From NCBI GenBank assembly GCA_965242905.1, contig CBDETM010000002.1:62001-126000 (forward strand): 64,000 nt of DNA, written 5' to 3'. Below are positions 53,948-61,309 of this stretch, piece by piece (position 1 is the stretch's first letter; every line of letters starts with the position of its first letter). This DNA comes from Bin5 sp965242905. GTDB taxonomy: Bacteria > Chloroflexota > Anaerolineae > Caldilineales > Caldilineaceae. The translations under genes were made by a program, and so were the position numbers. Under the pieces are notes generated by a model, which had not been told where the DNA came from, did not search any database, and worked only from the letters and a program-made list of their open reading frames with translations.

Positions 53948-53958
53948 CTTCTTACACA

Positions 53959-53975
53959 GCCTATATAGTATAGGC
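53959..53975 (+). terminator. Probable weak terminator after the tRNA pair
   Basis: GCCTATA-TAG-TATAGGC hairpin, followed by GTGTATATTGATTTT. It lies 12 nt after the second tRNA. The U-tract is imperfect. Confidence 0.5.
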
Positions 53976-54125
53976 GTGTATATTGATTTTAGCACAACTC
54001 GATTACTTGTCAACCTTTGAAAACTTTGAGATCGCCGTATTCTCAAGGCCACGGCGGTTATATGACAGGTGTGACTCTGCAAAGGGTGATTATTTGGGAC
54101 ACATATACCTGATTAAACAGTTGTT

Positions 54126-54503
54126 CTACCTCACCCTAAATCGCGTCTTTGCCTTGTGAGGAAAAGTCATGTGTATCTCCAGCCCGCCCATGAGCGAGAC
54201 TGTAACGCGATCAGCTTCTAGCAGGTTGGTTACGAAGTCGTTGTCCTTCTCTAGTCTTGCGACTTCATCTTCTGAAAGTTCGCGAGAGATGTTTCGGATG
54301 CGCTGTCTGATTATTGGGTTTGGCTCGGTTTGCATTCCTGGACAGAATCGAGGCAACGGTTTGGGTTGCGTGTCGATCTTCATGCCTGGCGGGTATTGAA
54401 TAGTGCGAGTCGCGTTGCATTTGTGGCAACGTTCTGTTTCTATCAGCCCGTTGGTGAATTCTCTTTTGTGGACTACTGCCCATTCGTGATTTTGGTTGTT
54501 CAT
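54126..54503 (-). CDS. Small hypothetical protein with a CxxC motif
   Basis: A 125-residue protein with ERCHKCNATRTI near residues 24-35, one half of a possible zinc site, and a C-terminal segment DRVTVSLMGGLEIHMTFP. No known family was recognised. AAAGGT lies upstream of the ATG. It is separated from the upstream SH3b gene by an intrinsic terminator, so it probably has its own promoter. Its function as transposon cargo is unknown. Confidence 0.6.
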   Translation of the reverse strand: MNNQNHEWAVVHKREFTNGLIETERCHKCNATRTIQYPPGMKIDTQPKPLPRFCPGMQTEPNPIIRQRIRNISRELSEDEVARLEKDNDFVTNLLEADRVTVSLMGGLEIHMTFPHKAKTRFRVR

Positions 54504-54527
54504 TGTGTGTTATACCTTTGATTTCAA

Positions 54528-54563
54528 AAGGAGGGGCTACTGGGTTCTCAGTAGCCCCTCCTT
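54528..54563 (-). terminator. Intrinsic terminator of the SH3b/OB-fold gene
   Basis: A 15-bp perfect stem, AAGGAGGGGCTACTG with CAGTAGCCCCTCCTT, around a 6-nt loop. On the minus strand the stem runs into CCTTTTGAAAT. It lies about 40 nt after the SH3b gene. Confidence 0.85.
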
Positions 54564-54602
54564 GCCTGTTTGGTGACGCTTGTAGACTCCCCCAATCTTG
54601 AA

Positions 54603-55940
54603 TTACCAATTCGGGTCGTCTGATGCCTGCAACATGAGTTCAGCGCAGCGTTCCATGTGTGAGTTCGCTGATAGCAGGATTTCTTCGTCCAACGTGTCTA
54701 TCCCTTGTGCCAACTTTGCGCTGAATTGGTTGCATTCGTTTGTGCCTTGCAACACCAGCGTGTGGAAGTCTTTCAGAGAGTCGGGTGGCGTGAGTTCCTG
54801 TACTCGTTCATAAGCAAGAGGGAAGACACTGAGGTGCAGTGCGACCTCTAACCTCCACTGGTCATCTAGTAGCAGGAGCGGATTTTCACTTGACTTTGTG
54901 AGCAACCCCACAATTGCTTCAAGATTGGAGCGCAAGTCGTACCCTAACGGGTCGCTGTACACGATGGTCAGCATCTCCTGCCTATAACCGTCAATGTCAG
55001 CAGAGTTGGAAGTTGGGGCAGTTACCTCGACAACGGGGGCTTCGTCACCGTTTTTGACATCCATCAAGTAGGCTGCTGCCCACCCCTCCTTGCCTTGAAA
55101 TTGGAAGCGCAGCCAGTCCCTATGCTCATTGGTTCCTGTAATGATGAAGGATTGCCCCTTCGTCACCACCCCAATCACTTCGTAATTCACTCCTGGCCCT
55201 GCCCTCACATTGACATTTTGGCTGTCAACTATGAAGGTAGCCTGTGCCGGTCGCGGCGTAGGCGTTGCCTGTGAACTGCGCGCTCGCTGTTCTTCCTCTG
55301 AAGCAAGAACGACACCACAGTTTTCAATCAGGAGATCATCGTCCGAGAACACGTTTAAGTCGAGTCTGGCTCGCCCATAAACGATAACCACATTCCCCAC
55401 CCGTAACCCTCTAATTTGCGAACGCCTTGATGTGGGCACATGGCATGTTACGTCCAGCAAACTGCCATCTCTGAACTCGATATGCCAGCCTGGACTTCGT
55501 TCGGTGAGACGGGAAATCCTTCCTTTCACATAGACGTTCTTGCCTGTGTATCTGCGCTTAAAGGCGTCCCTGTCTCCCGTATACGCAGAGCGCACCGTCT
55601 CAAAAGATGTGGTTGGAGGGAGCGGAGTTGGCGTCAGTGTCGGTGTTGGCGTGAATGTTGGTGTTGGCGTCAGCGTAATCGTGGGCGTGTGAGTTTGTGT
55701 GGGCGTATGTGTCGCTGTAGGTGTGACGGTGGGCGTGCTAGTCACAGTATGTGTAGCAGTGACTAAACCCAATTGGTTTTCAAGCGCGACTATTCGTGCT
55801 TCAAGCTCGTCGTCTTTTCTCACTAATCCTTCGATGGAGTCTGCAAGACTCTCAAGGGTAAAGGTGCCCTGAGCCTGGACTTGGGTTATACCCAATATTG
55901 CTAAAACACAGATTGTCAAGAAGAGAGTTATGCGTTTCAT
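54603..55940 (-). CDS. Secreted protein with coiled coil, Thr/Pro linker, OB-fold-like and SH3b domains
   Basis: A 445-residue secreted protein. The signal peptide (KRITLFLTICVLAILGITQVQA) is followed by a coiled coil (LESLADSIEGLVRKDDELEARIVALENQLG, about 28-58) and a Thr/Pro linker. An OB-fold-like tRNA_anti-type domain comes next (AFKRRYTGKNVYVKGRISRL...VVIVYGRARLD), then an SH3b domain (NVNVRAGPGVNYEVIGVVTKGQSF...GWAAAYLMDV). The helical C-terminus of about 120 residues is of unknown type. The N-terminal half matches the chromosomal protein at 37370-38305 in layout. The start at 55940 has AAGGGGG upstream. It is the largest cargo protein of the transposon. Confidence 0.8.
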   Translation of the reverse strand: MKRITLFLTICVLAILGITQVQAQGTFTLESLADSIEGLVRKDDELEARIVALENQLGLVTATHTVTSTPTVTPTATHTPTQTHTPTITLTPTPTFTPTPTLTPTPLPPTTSFETVRSAYTGDRDAFKRRYTGKNVYVKGRISRLTERSPGWHIEFRDGSLLDVTCHVPTSRRSQIRGLRVGNVVIVYGRARLDLNVFSDDDLLIENCGVVLASEEEQRARSSQATPTPRPAQATFIVDSQNVNVRAGPGVNYEVIGVVTKGQSFIITGTNEHRDWLRFQFQGKEGWAAAYLMDVKNGDEAPVVEVTAPTSNSADIDGYRQEMLTIVYSDPLGYDLRSNLEAIVGLLTKSSENPLLLLDDQWRLEVALHLSVFPLAYERVQELTPPDSLKDFHTLVLQGTNECNQFSAKLAQGIDTLDEEILLSANSHMERCAELMLQASDDPNW

Positions 55941-55991
55941 GTGGTGCCCCCTTGTTGAGTTAGGAATAAGGACGCTTGCCACAGCAGCCAC

Positions 55992-56051
55992 TTGATTCCG
56001 TACGCCAACAAGGGGACGCGATACGTCCCCATCCTGTATTTACGGAATCAA
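55992..56051. other. Nested inverted repeat upstream of the SH3b/OB-fold gene
   Basis: Outer stem TTGATTCCGTA (55992-56002) with TACGGAATCAA (56041-56051), 11 bp perfect. Inner stem GGGGACG (56012-56018) with CGTCCCC (56024-56030), 7 bp. The structure sits in the leader of the SH3b gene or forms a cruciform; it could be a regulatory or recombination element. Confidence 0.65.
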
Positions 56052-56069
56052 AAAAGCCCCCACAGGGGG
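56050..56069 (-). terminator. Short minus-strand terminator
   Basis: CCCCC-TGT-GGGGG followed by C and TTTTTT on the minus strand, upstream of the SH3b gene. The stem is only 5 bp but the T-run is good. Confidence 0.55.
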
Positions 56070-56129
56070 ACTCTGCTACTGTGGCAATCGCCACTTTATC
56101 ACATTGTTTGGTTGTTTCAAACGATTAGA

Positions 56130-56158
56130 AAAGCCACCGTCATTTTGGCGGTGGCTTT
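56130..56158 (-). terminator. Terminator overlapping the end of the 44-residue gene
   Basis: AAAGCCACCG (56130-56139) with CGGTGGCTTT (56149-56158), 10 bp, then TTTTCT on the minus strand. The stop codon of the small gene lies within the hairpin. Confidence 0.75.
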
Positions 56159-56274
56159 GGCTTCTCCTTCTTCGCCTTTGGCTTTTTCCTGTGCTTGCTC
56201 GGTCTGAATGCAAGCACCCGTTTCGAGATGCGGTCGAGAGCCTCTTTGTCTACTTTCTGCTTCTTTTCTGTCAT
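56140..56274 (-). CDS. Small Lys-rich protein (44 residues)
   Basis: Very basic peptide: MTEKKQKVDKEALDRISKRV then LAFRPSKHRKKPKAKKEKPKP and PPK. A perfect AGGAGG site lies 4 nt before the ATG, which strongly supports translation despite its size. It is directly downstream of the transposase gene (52 bp), so it may be part of the same transcript. It could bind DNA or RNA; role unknown. Its stop sits in a terminator hairpin. Confidence 0.65.
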   Translation of the reverse strand: MTEKKQKVDKEALDRISKRVLAFRPSKHRKKPKAKKEKPKPPPK

Positions 56275-56325
56275 AACCCCTCCTTTACCGGACAGGCCCC
56301 GCTAACCACCACCTTACCACCCCTC

Positions 56326-57261
56326 CTAGTCTACGGTCAACTCCTCATACGTGAGTCGCTTTGAGATCGCGTTCTTTGCGAGGTAGGTAAGCCTGTCGAT
56401 GGTATGATCGAATTTCTTACTACAGTTTAGGCGGAACACGAATTCATTCACATACCTCCTCATGTTCTTGCGCGACCAATGGTGGTATACACCTTTGTAC
56501 CCTCGTTTGAGCACAGCCCACACGCTTTCGATACCATTGGTTGTCACGTTACCGTCAGCGAACTGCCAGTTACTATGATTCACTGTCGCGTGGGAATACC
56601 ACTTGTTTACCTGGTGGTATCCACCATGGTCGTCAGTGTAGACTGTTGAACCTCTTTCCACGTTCCTCAATATCTCCGGACTCAGAGTGCGCGCAGTGGT
56701 ATCCGGAATAGGGTACGCGATCACCTCCCCGCTCTCGCGCTCGCGCAACCCAAACACTATCTCCTTACCACCTATTGGCCCAGGTGGTAGTTTCTGCTTC
56801 CGTTCGTAGTGCATGTTCTTCTTACTACCACCTACGAACGTCTCGTCCACTTCCACCGTACCACTAAGTGGTATAGCTTCGACATCGCACGCCTCACGCA
56901 GTCGATGCAACATGAACCAAGCCGTCGCCTGCCTGACCCCCAGTTGTTTCGACAGGTATATACTGGAGATACCTTTACGCGAAGTTTCGAGGAGGTACAT
57001 CGCGTAGAGCCACTTATGAAGTGGAACATGCGACCTCGCGAATACTGTATCAGTGCGGACAGTGAACTTTTTCCTACAATCTCTGCACATCCAATACGGG
57101 TGTGCTTTGAGCCTTGTGACTCGTTCACTATCACAATGGGGGCAATACATACCCTCCCCCCACCGCACTTCCTCAAGGTACTCGATGGCAGCATCCTCAT
57201 TTGGGAACATCTCAAAGAATTCGAAGGTACTGATCGTCGTCTCTCCATTTTGCGTGTCCAT
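56326..57261 (-). CDS. IS1595-family transposase (ISXO2-like DDE)
   Basis: A 311-residue transposase. The N-terminal zinc ribbon has C40, C43 (YCPHC), C59 and C62 (CRDC). The helical segment ARSHVPLHKWLYAMYLLETSRKGISS is typical of the family. The catalytic ISXO2-like domain has VEVDETFVGG (D139), YTDDHGGY (D210) and NGIESVWAVLKRG (E245, K252). It would bind the 24-bp terminal repeats and cut with an 8-bp stagger. The start at 57261 has AAGGGGG upstream. Full length with no frame breaks, so it is probably active. Located mid-element, not at an end. Confidence 0.93.
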   Translation of the reverse strand: MDTQNGETTISTFEFFEMFPNEDAAIEYLEEVRWGEGMYCPHCDSERVTRLKAHPYWMCRDCRKKFTVRTDTVFARSHVPLHKWLYAMYLLETSRKGISSIYLSKQLGVRQATAWFMLHRLREACDVEAIPLSGTVEVDETFVGGSKKNMHYERKQKLPPGPIGGKEIVFGLRERESGEVIAYPIPDTTARTLSPEILRNVERGSTVYTDDHGGYHQVNKWYSHATVNHSNWQFADGNVTTNGIESVWAVLKRGYKGVYHHWSRKNMRRYVNEFVFRLNCSKKFDHTIDRLTYLAKNAISKRLTYEELTVD

Positions 57262-57544
57262 GATACGCGCCCCCTTTTTGGCAGTGAATGTTGAGATTCC
57301 ACATAATAGCATATCTTGGCATAAATGTCAAGTTCGACGAAATGTTAAGCGCACGACGACAATTGTGAACTGAATTTGTCAAGTTATAAGAACCGCCAGC
57401 CAGCCAGCAAAAAATCTGGAATCACGTACCTCCTTTCTCCCCCAAAAAATGGACACACCCCCATAAGCTGTGCTACATTGAGGTTCTGACCCGATTGCGA
57501 TAGCAAAGGAGCTACAGGATGAGAAGTTATTTCACCATCCCGCC

Positions 57545-57781
57545 CTAATAAAGAAAAAAGTTGCGCACAACCCTGATTGTTTCTATGAACCATTTCGTAC
57601 CAGGGATCGCAGATATTTCAACGATTTTGATACCGTCTAACTTCCCAAATTGACGGAGCGCATACAGTCTGGCCTGCGCATCATCAAAGTCCTCAGCCAC
57701 GATCTCGAATCCCCATTTCGAGCCTTTGTACATATAGTGGCAGATGTAGGTCCGCCAATTTCCTTTAGGAGAAGAACTCAT
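57545..57781 (-). CDS. Small hypothetical protein, divergent from the DUF1508 gene
   Basis: A 78-residue protein (MSSSPKGNWRTYICHYMYKG...WGFEIVAEDFDDAQARLYAL) with no recognised family. AAAGGA lies about 10 nt upstream of the ATG. Its start codon overlaps the start codon of the plus-strand DUF1508 gene (CATG at 57779-57782), so each gene's leader lies inside the other. The codon pattern looks real, but both being expressed would need promoters within coding DNA. Confidence 0.55.
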   Translation of the reverse strand: MSSSPKGNWRTYICHYMYKGSKWGFEIVAEDFDDAQARLYALRQFGKLDGIKIVEISAIPGTKWFIETIRVVRNFFLY

Positions 57782-57953
57782 GAGATTTGTCCTTTACAAA
57801 GATAGAGCAGGCGAGTACCGTTGGACGCTTTATGCTGCCAACAACAAGATCATTGGTGCCTCAAGCGAAGGGTACGTCAACAAATCCGCTTGCCTCGACA
57901 ATATCAAGGCGATCAAGCGTTGCGGAAATGCCCCGATAGACGACCAGACTTAA
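57780..57953 (+). CDS. DUF1508 / YegP-type small protein
   Basis: A 57-residue protein: MRFVLYKDRAGEYRWTLYAA, then NNKIIGASSEGYVNKSACLD and NIKAIKRCGN. It matches the DUF1508 pattern FxLYKDxxGEYRWxLxAxNxxIIAxSxEGY. AGGAG lies 8 nt before the ATG. The fold is a short beta-sheet of unknown role, found in many bacteria and mobile elements. A strong terminator follows 21 nt downstream. Its start codon overlaps that of the minus-strand gene. Confidence 0.8.
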   Translation: MRFVLYKDRAGEYRWTLYAANNKIIGASSEGYVNKSACLDNIKAIKRCGNAPIDDQT

Positions 57954-57974
57954 TGCTATCTAGCCTTTATACCA

Positions 57975-58007
57975 AAAGTGGGGTCCGAGTATCTCGGACC
58001 CCACTTT
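57975..58007. terminator. Strong bidirectional terminator
   Basis: AAAGTGGGGTCCGAG with CTCGGACCCCACTTT, a 15-bp perfect stem with a TAT loop. It isolates the DUF1508 gene from the next plus-strand gene. Confidence 0.85.
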
Positions 58008-58028
58008 CTATTACCAGATGGAGGCTTT

Positions 58029-58493
58029 ATGTTTGATCTTTGGGTATTTCAATTGTTGGCAGCGTCAGCGTTAGGTGCTATCGGTTGGTATCTACGCTCT
58101 CTTTTTGAATCCGCAAGAAGAGATAGAGAAAGACTTCAAGGGGAATGGAGAAGTCTTTATTTGAGTCTACTTTACCCTTTTATCACAGCGATAGGGTCGA
58201 GCAAAAACCCTGAACAATTGCAAAAGGTTCTTAATCACGTTGACACAGAGGAATATAGACATACCCTTTATGAAATAACCCTGATTGGTTCAGATGAGGT
58301 TGTAGTAGCCTTTATTGATTTTATGAGATTATTTTGGAAAGCGGAGCGAGAAGGAGAGAATGTGAGCACCCAAGCAATTATCACCCATTGGGGTGGTCTG
58401 CTTCTCGCCATCCGAAAAGACTTAGGATTAAAGAATACCAAATTAGTCGCGGAAGATATGCTACGAACTCACATAAAAGATATGAATTCGTAG
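58029..58493 (+). CDS. Membrane-anchored hypothetical protein
   Basis: A 154-residue protein with one N-terminal transmembrane segment (LWVFQLLAASALGAIGWYL, about residues 4-22) and a charged helical cytoplasmic domain (SARRDRERLQGEWRSLYLSLLYPFITAIG). No family is recognised. GGAGG lies 4 nt before the ATG. It ends 40 bp before the internal copy of the right terminal repeat, so it is the last gene of the apparent original element. Confidence 0.6.
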   Translation: MFDLWVFQLLAASALGAIGWYLRSLFESARRDRERLQGEWRSLYLSLLYPFITAIGSSKNPEQLQKVLNHVDTEEYRHTLYEITLIGSDEVVVAFIDFMRLFWKAEREGENVSTQAIITHWGGLLLAIRKDLGLKNTKLVAEDMLRTHIKDMNS

Positions 58494-58533
58494 TTGATTA
58501 CGCCCCCCCCCTCACGGTCAAGAAATAGGACTC

Positions 58534-58562
58534 GATTCTGTAAAGTTAGGCGTATAAAACCC
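58534..58562. repeat. Internal copy of the right terminal inverted repeat
   Basis: A 29-bp stretch ending GTTAGGCGTATAAAACCC matches the right end (ending GTTAAGCGTATAAATCCC) at 24 of 29 positions and lies in the same orientation. The flanking DNA does not repeat the target-site duplication. Confidence 0.85.
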
Positions 58563-58565
58563 ATC

Positions 58566-58590
58566 AAAAAAAGCCCACCTCGCGACGGGC
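58566..58590 (-). terminator. Possible terminator for the minus-strand gene at 58612
   Basis: GCCC and GGGC form a short stem around a 10-nt loop, followed on the minus strand by TTTTTTT. Weak stem, good T-run. Confidence 0.45.
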
Positions 58591-58611
58591 AGTCCGCTTG
58601 TGCCACTGTTT

Positions 58612-59043
58612 TCATTTATAGAGGTACGACAATACTGCTAACGAGACACCTCCGAGACTCAATGCAATCCCAACGTAGTGCAGCAACCTGTTGGCTCTGA
58701 CCTCTTTCTTTTTCTGTCTCTCTGTATGCAAAAAGTAGGCATCCACCATATTGGGCTGATTCTCGTCGTACTTCATAAAGTCACAGCTTTTCCTTTTTAA
58801 CCTCAGGAATTTTTTGTCCTCATCCGACCCAACAAAATCCTTTTTCCTCCATTCCTTCATAAAACAACTGCTAAGTCTTGGGTATGCAGTATCCGGAAAC
58901 CCTAGTATCGCAGCCTCTCGTTTTTCTGTATCCCATGAAGTAACATGATCATTCATCCAATATTCAAGGTTGTTTAGTGAGTAACTCTTAGTATCATGCA
59001 AATGCCAATGTAGCCAATGACAATTCTTGCAGCAACGCCTCAC
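58612..59043 (-). CDS. Tail-anchored hypothetical protein with CxxC start
   Basis: A 143-residue protein starting MRRCCKNCHWLHWHLHDTKSYS, with a possible metal site (CCKNC, two His), a middle region rich in charged residues, and a C-terminal membrane segment (LLHYVGIALSLGGVSLAVLSYL). The start is taken as GTG 59043 because GGAGGT lies 6 nt before it; the upstream frame to 59106 has no such site. It is found only in the right extension of the element. Function unknown. Confidence 0.6.
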   Translation of the reverse strand: MRRCCKNCHWLHWHLHDTKSYSLNNLEYWMNDHVTSWDTEKREAAILGFPDTAYPRLSSCFMKEWRKKDFVGSDEDKKFLRLKRKSCDFMKYDENQPNMVDAYFLHTERQKKKEVRANRLLHYVGIALSLGGVSLAVLSYLYK

Positions 59044-59107
59044 AGTCTTACCTCCCCCATCCTTCTTACCGTGCAAACCCAACGACAAAATGATACCACA
59101 AATCAAA

Positions 59108-59132
59108 AAAGCCTACCCCTGTGGTAGGCTTT
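59108..59132 (-). terminator. Intrinsic terminator of the 59170-59406 gene
   Basis: AAAGCCTACC with GGTAGGCTTT, a 10-bp stem and 5-nt loop, with TTTTTT continuing on the minus strand. Confidence 0.8.
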
Positions 59133-59169
59133 GCACCCCTATGTGAATATGAATTACTACAAACCTCCT

Positions 59170-59406
59170 CTAAGTCTCAAACAACTCCTTTACAAGCTCG
59201 ACAACACCAATCATCTCCTTATAATATTCATCTGACTCCTGCTTAGACAAAACATTGAGCAAGGTGTCTAAGTCTTCTATTATTGCCTTCGTTTGGCCTG
59301 AACGTTTAGCCAACATACGGAGGATTATCCACGTGACATGAAACCTCGCGGTGGAATCAGTGTGTATGGGATCAGGAGTCGCCATTTGTTTTTCGCTCAC
59401 TATCAC
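59170..59406 (-). CDS. Small hypothetical protein
   Basis: A 78-residue helical protein (GTG start with GGGGG just upstream; ATG 59385 is an alternative). It reads RFHVTWIILRMLAKRSGQTKAIIEDLDTLLNVLSKQESDEYYKEMIGVVELVKELFET. No family recognised. Its start overlaps the end of the upstream gene by 35 nt, so the two form a small operon. Confidence 0.5.
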   Translation of the reverse strand: MIVSEKQMATPDPIHTDSTARFHVTWIILRMLAKRSGQTKAIIEDLDTLLNVLSKQESDEYYKEMIGVVELVKELFET

Positions 59407-59662
59407 TGTGCCCCCTATCCAAAACAGAAATTAGTCCTTCAAACACTGTCGAAGCAAACTTCGTCTGCTGCTCCTGCGATGACCTCGATTGTTCTGCAAA
59501 CAACCTCAATGCTTCCGCCATATCACTCTCACTAGACCTCGAAAACCAAGGTATTCTCTTCATAGCAGACTGAACTACACCAACCAAGATTATAGCCAAC
59601 ACTAGACATAGAGCAAGAGGGGCGACCTCCCCCACCTCAGCCAGTTTTACAAGATTATCCAT
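59372..59662 (-). CDS. Small membrane protein (holin-like layout)
   Basis: A 96-residue protein with one transmembrane segment (LALCLVLAIILVGVVQSAM, about 16-34) and a charged, Gln/Ser-rich helical tail (EALRLFAEQSRSSQEQQTKFASTVFEGL). The layout resembles small phage or mobile-element membrane proteins, but no family was recognised. It is the first gene of the right-end pair and probably has its own promoter in the 150 bp before it. Confidence 0.5.
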   Translation of the reverse strand: MDNLVKLAEVGEVAPLALCLVLAIILVGVVQSAMKRIPWFSRSSESDMAEALRLFAEQSRSSQEQQTKFASTVFEGLISVLDRGHSDSERKTNGDS

Positions 59663-59813
59663 GTTGATGCTTAACCCCTTTCAGTTACATACCCCTGCAT
59701 TGTAATTCCCAATACAAGAATAGACAACCATGAAGAATATACTATAGAGCAAGTGTCACTAACTATCCCACTTTAACTCTACAGTATCGCCGCTGGGCTG
59801 AACATCACAATTC

Positions 59814-59837
59814 TGTGCAGTTAAGCGTATAAATCCC
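59814..59837. repeat. Right terminal inverted repeat
   Basis: Perfect reverse complement of the left 24-bp repeat, ending TTAAGCGTATAAATCCC at the insertion point. Confidence 0.95.
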
Positions 59838-59845
59838 AATCCGAT
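59838..59845. repeat. Target-site duplication, right copy
   Basis: AATCCGAT, identical to 53558-53565. It continues directly into GGTGATCAACGG of the WS/DGAT gene. Confidence 0.95.
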
Positions 59846-61309
59846 GGTGATCAACGGCTTCTGGATTTTCAGGGAGCCGCTGAGCTACGAGCATGTGCTG
59901 GCTGTGCTGGAGGAGCGGCTTCTGGTGCAGGAGCGCTTTCGGCAGCGCGTGGTGGAGGATCGGGGGGCCTTCAGAAACCGTTCCTACTGGGAGATCGATC
60001 CGAAGTTCGATCTGCGCGCGCACGTGGAGCGCATCGTGTTGCCCGCGCCTGGGGATACGGAAACGCTCAACAGCACCGTAGCTCGACTGCTCACCGTTCC
60101 TCTGGACCTGAACCGGCCCCTGTGGACATTTACCCTAATCGATGGCTATAAGGGCGGCAGCGTCTTCTTCGCGCGGGTTCACCACTGTATCGGCGACGGC
60201 GCGGCGCTTGTACGAGTTCTGTTCGCATTGACGGACGGGACTGCCGACGGAGAGGGTCCCGTAGGGGCCGCGGCTGCCGGTCGTCCTGCGACGCGGGTTG
60301 CCGCGCGTCCGGGCACGGCGACGTTGCCGGAAGGCGGCAGTGGGGCCGGAAAAGCGGCGAGTTTGCTGTCGCGAGCGGCAAGGGGCGGACAGCTGGTTGG
60401 GAAGTTCGTCGCTGTGCTGGCCAAGCTGGCGTCAATGCGGACCGACGACAAGACGGCTTTCAAAGGTGAGGTAGGGGTTGGAAAGGCGGTCGCGTGGTCC
60501 GAGGGCATTCCCCTGGATGATGTAAAGTTCGTGAAGAATACGATGGGGGCAACGGTGAACGATGTCCTGGTGGCGGCGATGGCGGGCGCTTTGCGGCGGT
60601 ATGTCGAAACTCGGGGCGACAATCCAGAGGGTAAGGAGATCCGAGCGATGGTTCCGGTGGACATTCGCGGTCCCGAGGATACGAAACTTACGAACCGATT
60701 CGCTCTCGTGTATCTACCGTTGCCGATCGGCGTCGCGGATCCGATTGACCGCCTGTTTGAGACAAAGCGCAACATGGATGCCATAAAACAGTCGCCTGAA
60801 GCGCTGGTTACCTACCAGGCCATAGCAGGATTAGGGGTCGTTTCGGACAAGATTGCCAGGGGCGTGCGCGGCTATTATGCCGACAAAGTGAGTGCGGTGC
60901 TGACAAATGTGCCGGGGCCGTCGGAGAAACTCTATTTTGCCGGGAAGCTTCTAGACACGATCGTTTTCTGGGTGCCGCAGTCCGGCTCAATTGGCGTGGG
61001 AATCAGCATATTCAGTTACGCGGGGCAGGTGAATATCGGACTTATCACCGACAGGGGGCTGGCGCCGGATCCGGACACCATAATTTCTGCATTTCAGGAG
61101 GAGTTCGACAGGTTACTGAGCATGGCGCGCCTGCGGGACACTGAGGCGGGCTGAGTGCGGAAAAGGCCCCACCGTAAGGCTTCAACTCCACTTCTGACTC
61201 AATATCGTTGACAGTTCAGGAAGACCGCTGAGAATTCAGCAAGAACGGAAGCGCTTCAGGCCTTTTGGGGATGTTTCGCGCCTGGAAATTGTGATAAGCA
61301 AAATACATC

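Larger units (their letters stand above)
53566..59837. mobile_element. 6,272-bp IS1595-family passenger-gene transposon
   Basis: Bounded by perfect 24-bp terminal inverted repeats starting GGGATTTATACGCTTAACTG, with 8-bp target duplications, the length known for IS1595-family insertions. It has lower GC than the host chromosome. The transposase gene is in the middle (56326-57261, minus strand). Cargo includes two tandem tRNA-Gly genes at the left end, an SH3b/OB-fold secreted protein, a DUF1508 protein and small genes of unknown function, with terminators between several of them. No antibiotic-resistance, integrase or restriction gene is seen. IS1595-family elements with passenger genes are known, but tRNA cargo is unusual. 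Confidence 0.93.
53495..61154 (+). pseudogene. Wax ester synthase/diacylglycerol acyltransferase (WS/DGAT), split by a transposon
   Basis: The coding sequence lies in two parts, 53495-53565 and 59846-61154, separated by the 6.3-kb element. Joined, they give a continuous 459-residue protein: MTGREPMSSVDRAWLLMDDP-TNPM-VINGFWIFREPLSYEHV and onward. The acyltransferase signature HHCIGDG (HHxxxDG, joined residues 136-142) is intact, as are the C-terminal NVPGPSEKLYFAG and WVPQSGSIGVGISIFSY segments. The joined length is normal for the family. GGGGAG lies 9 nt before the start. The gene is disrupted now, but its downstream part is still undamaged, suggesting a recent insertion. Confidence 0.92.

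Noticed and set aside
53700..53948. 82-codon minus-strand frame over the tRNA genes
   Set aside because: It is the reverse complement of two clean tRNA genes and matches no protein.
57384..57593. 69-codon frame between the transposase and the 57545 gene
   Set aside because: Overlaps the end of the small minus-strand gene and has no ribosome binding site; probably noncoding.
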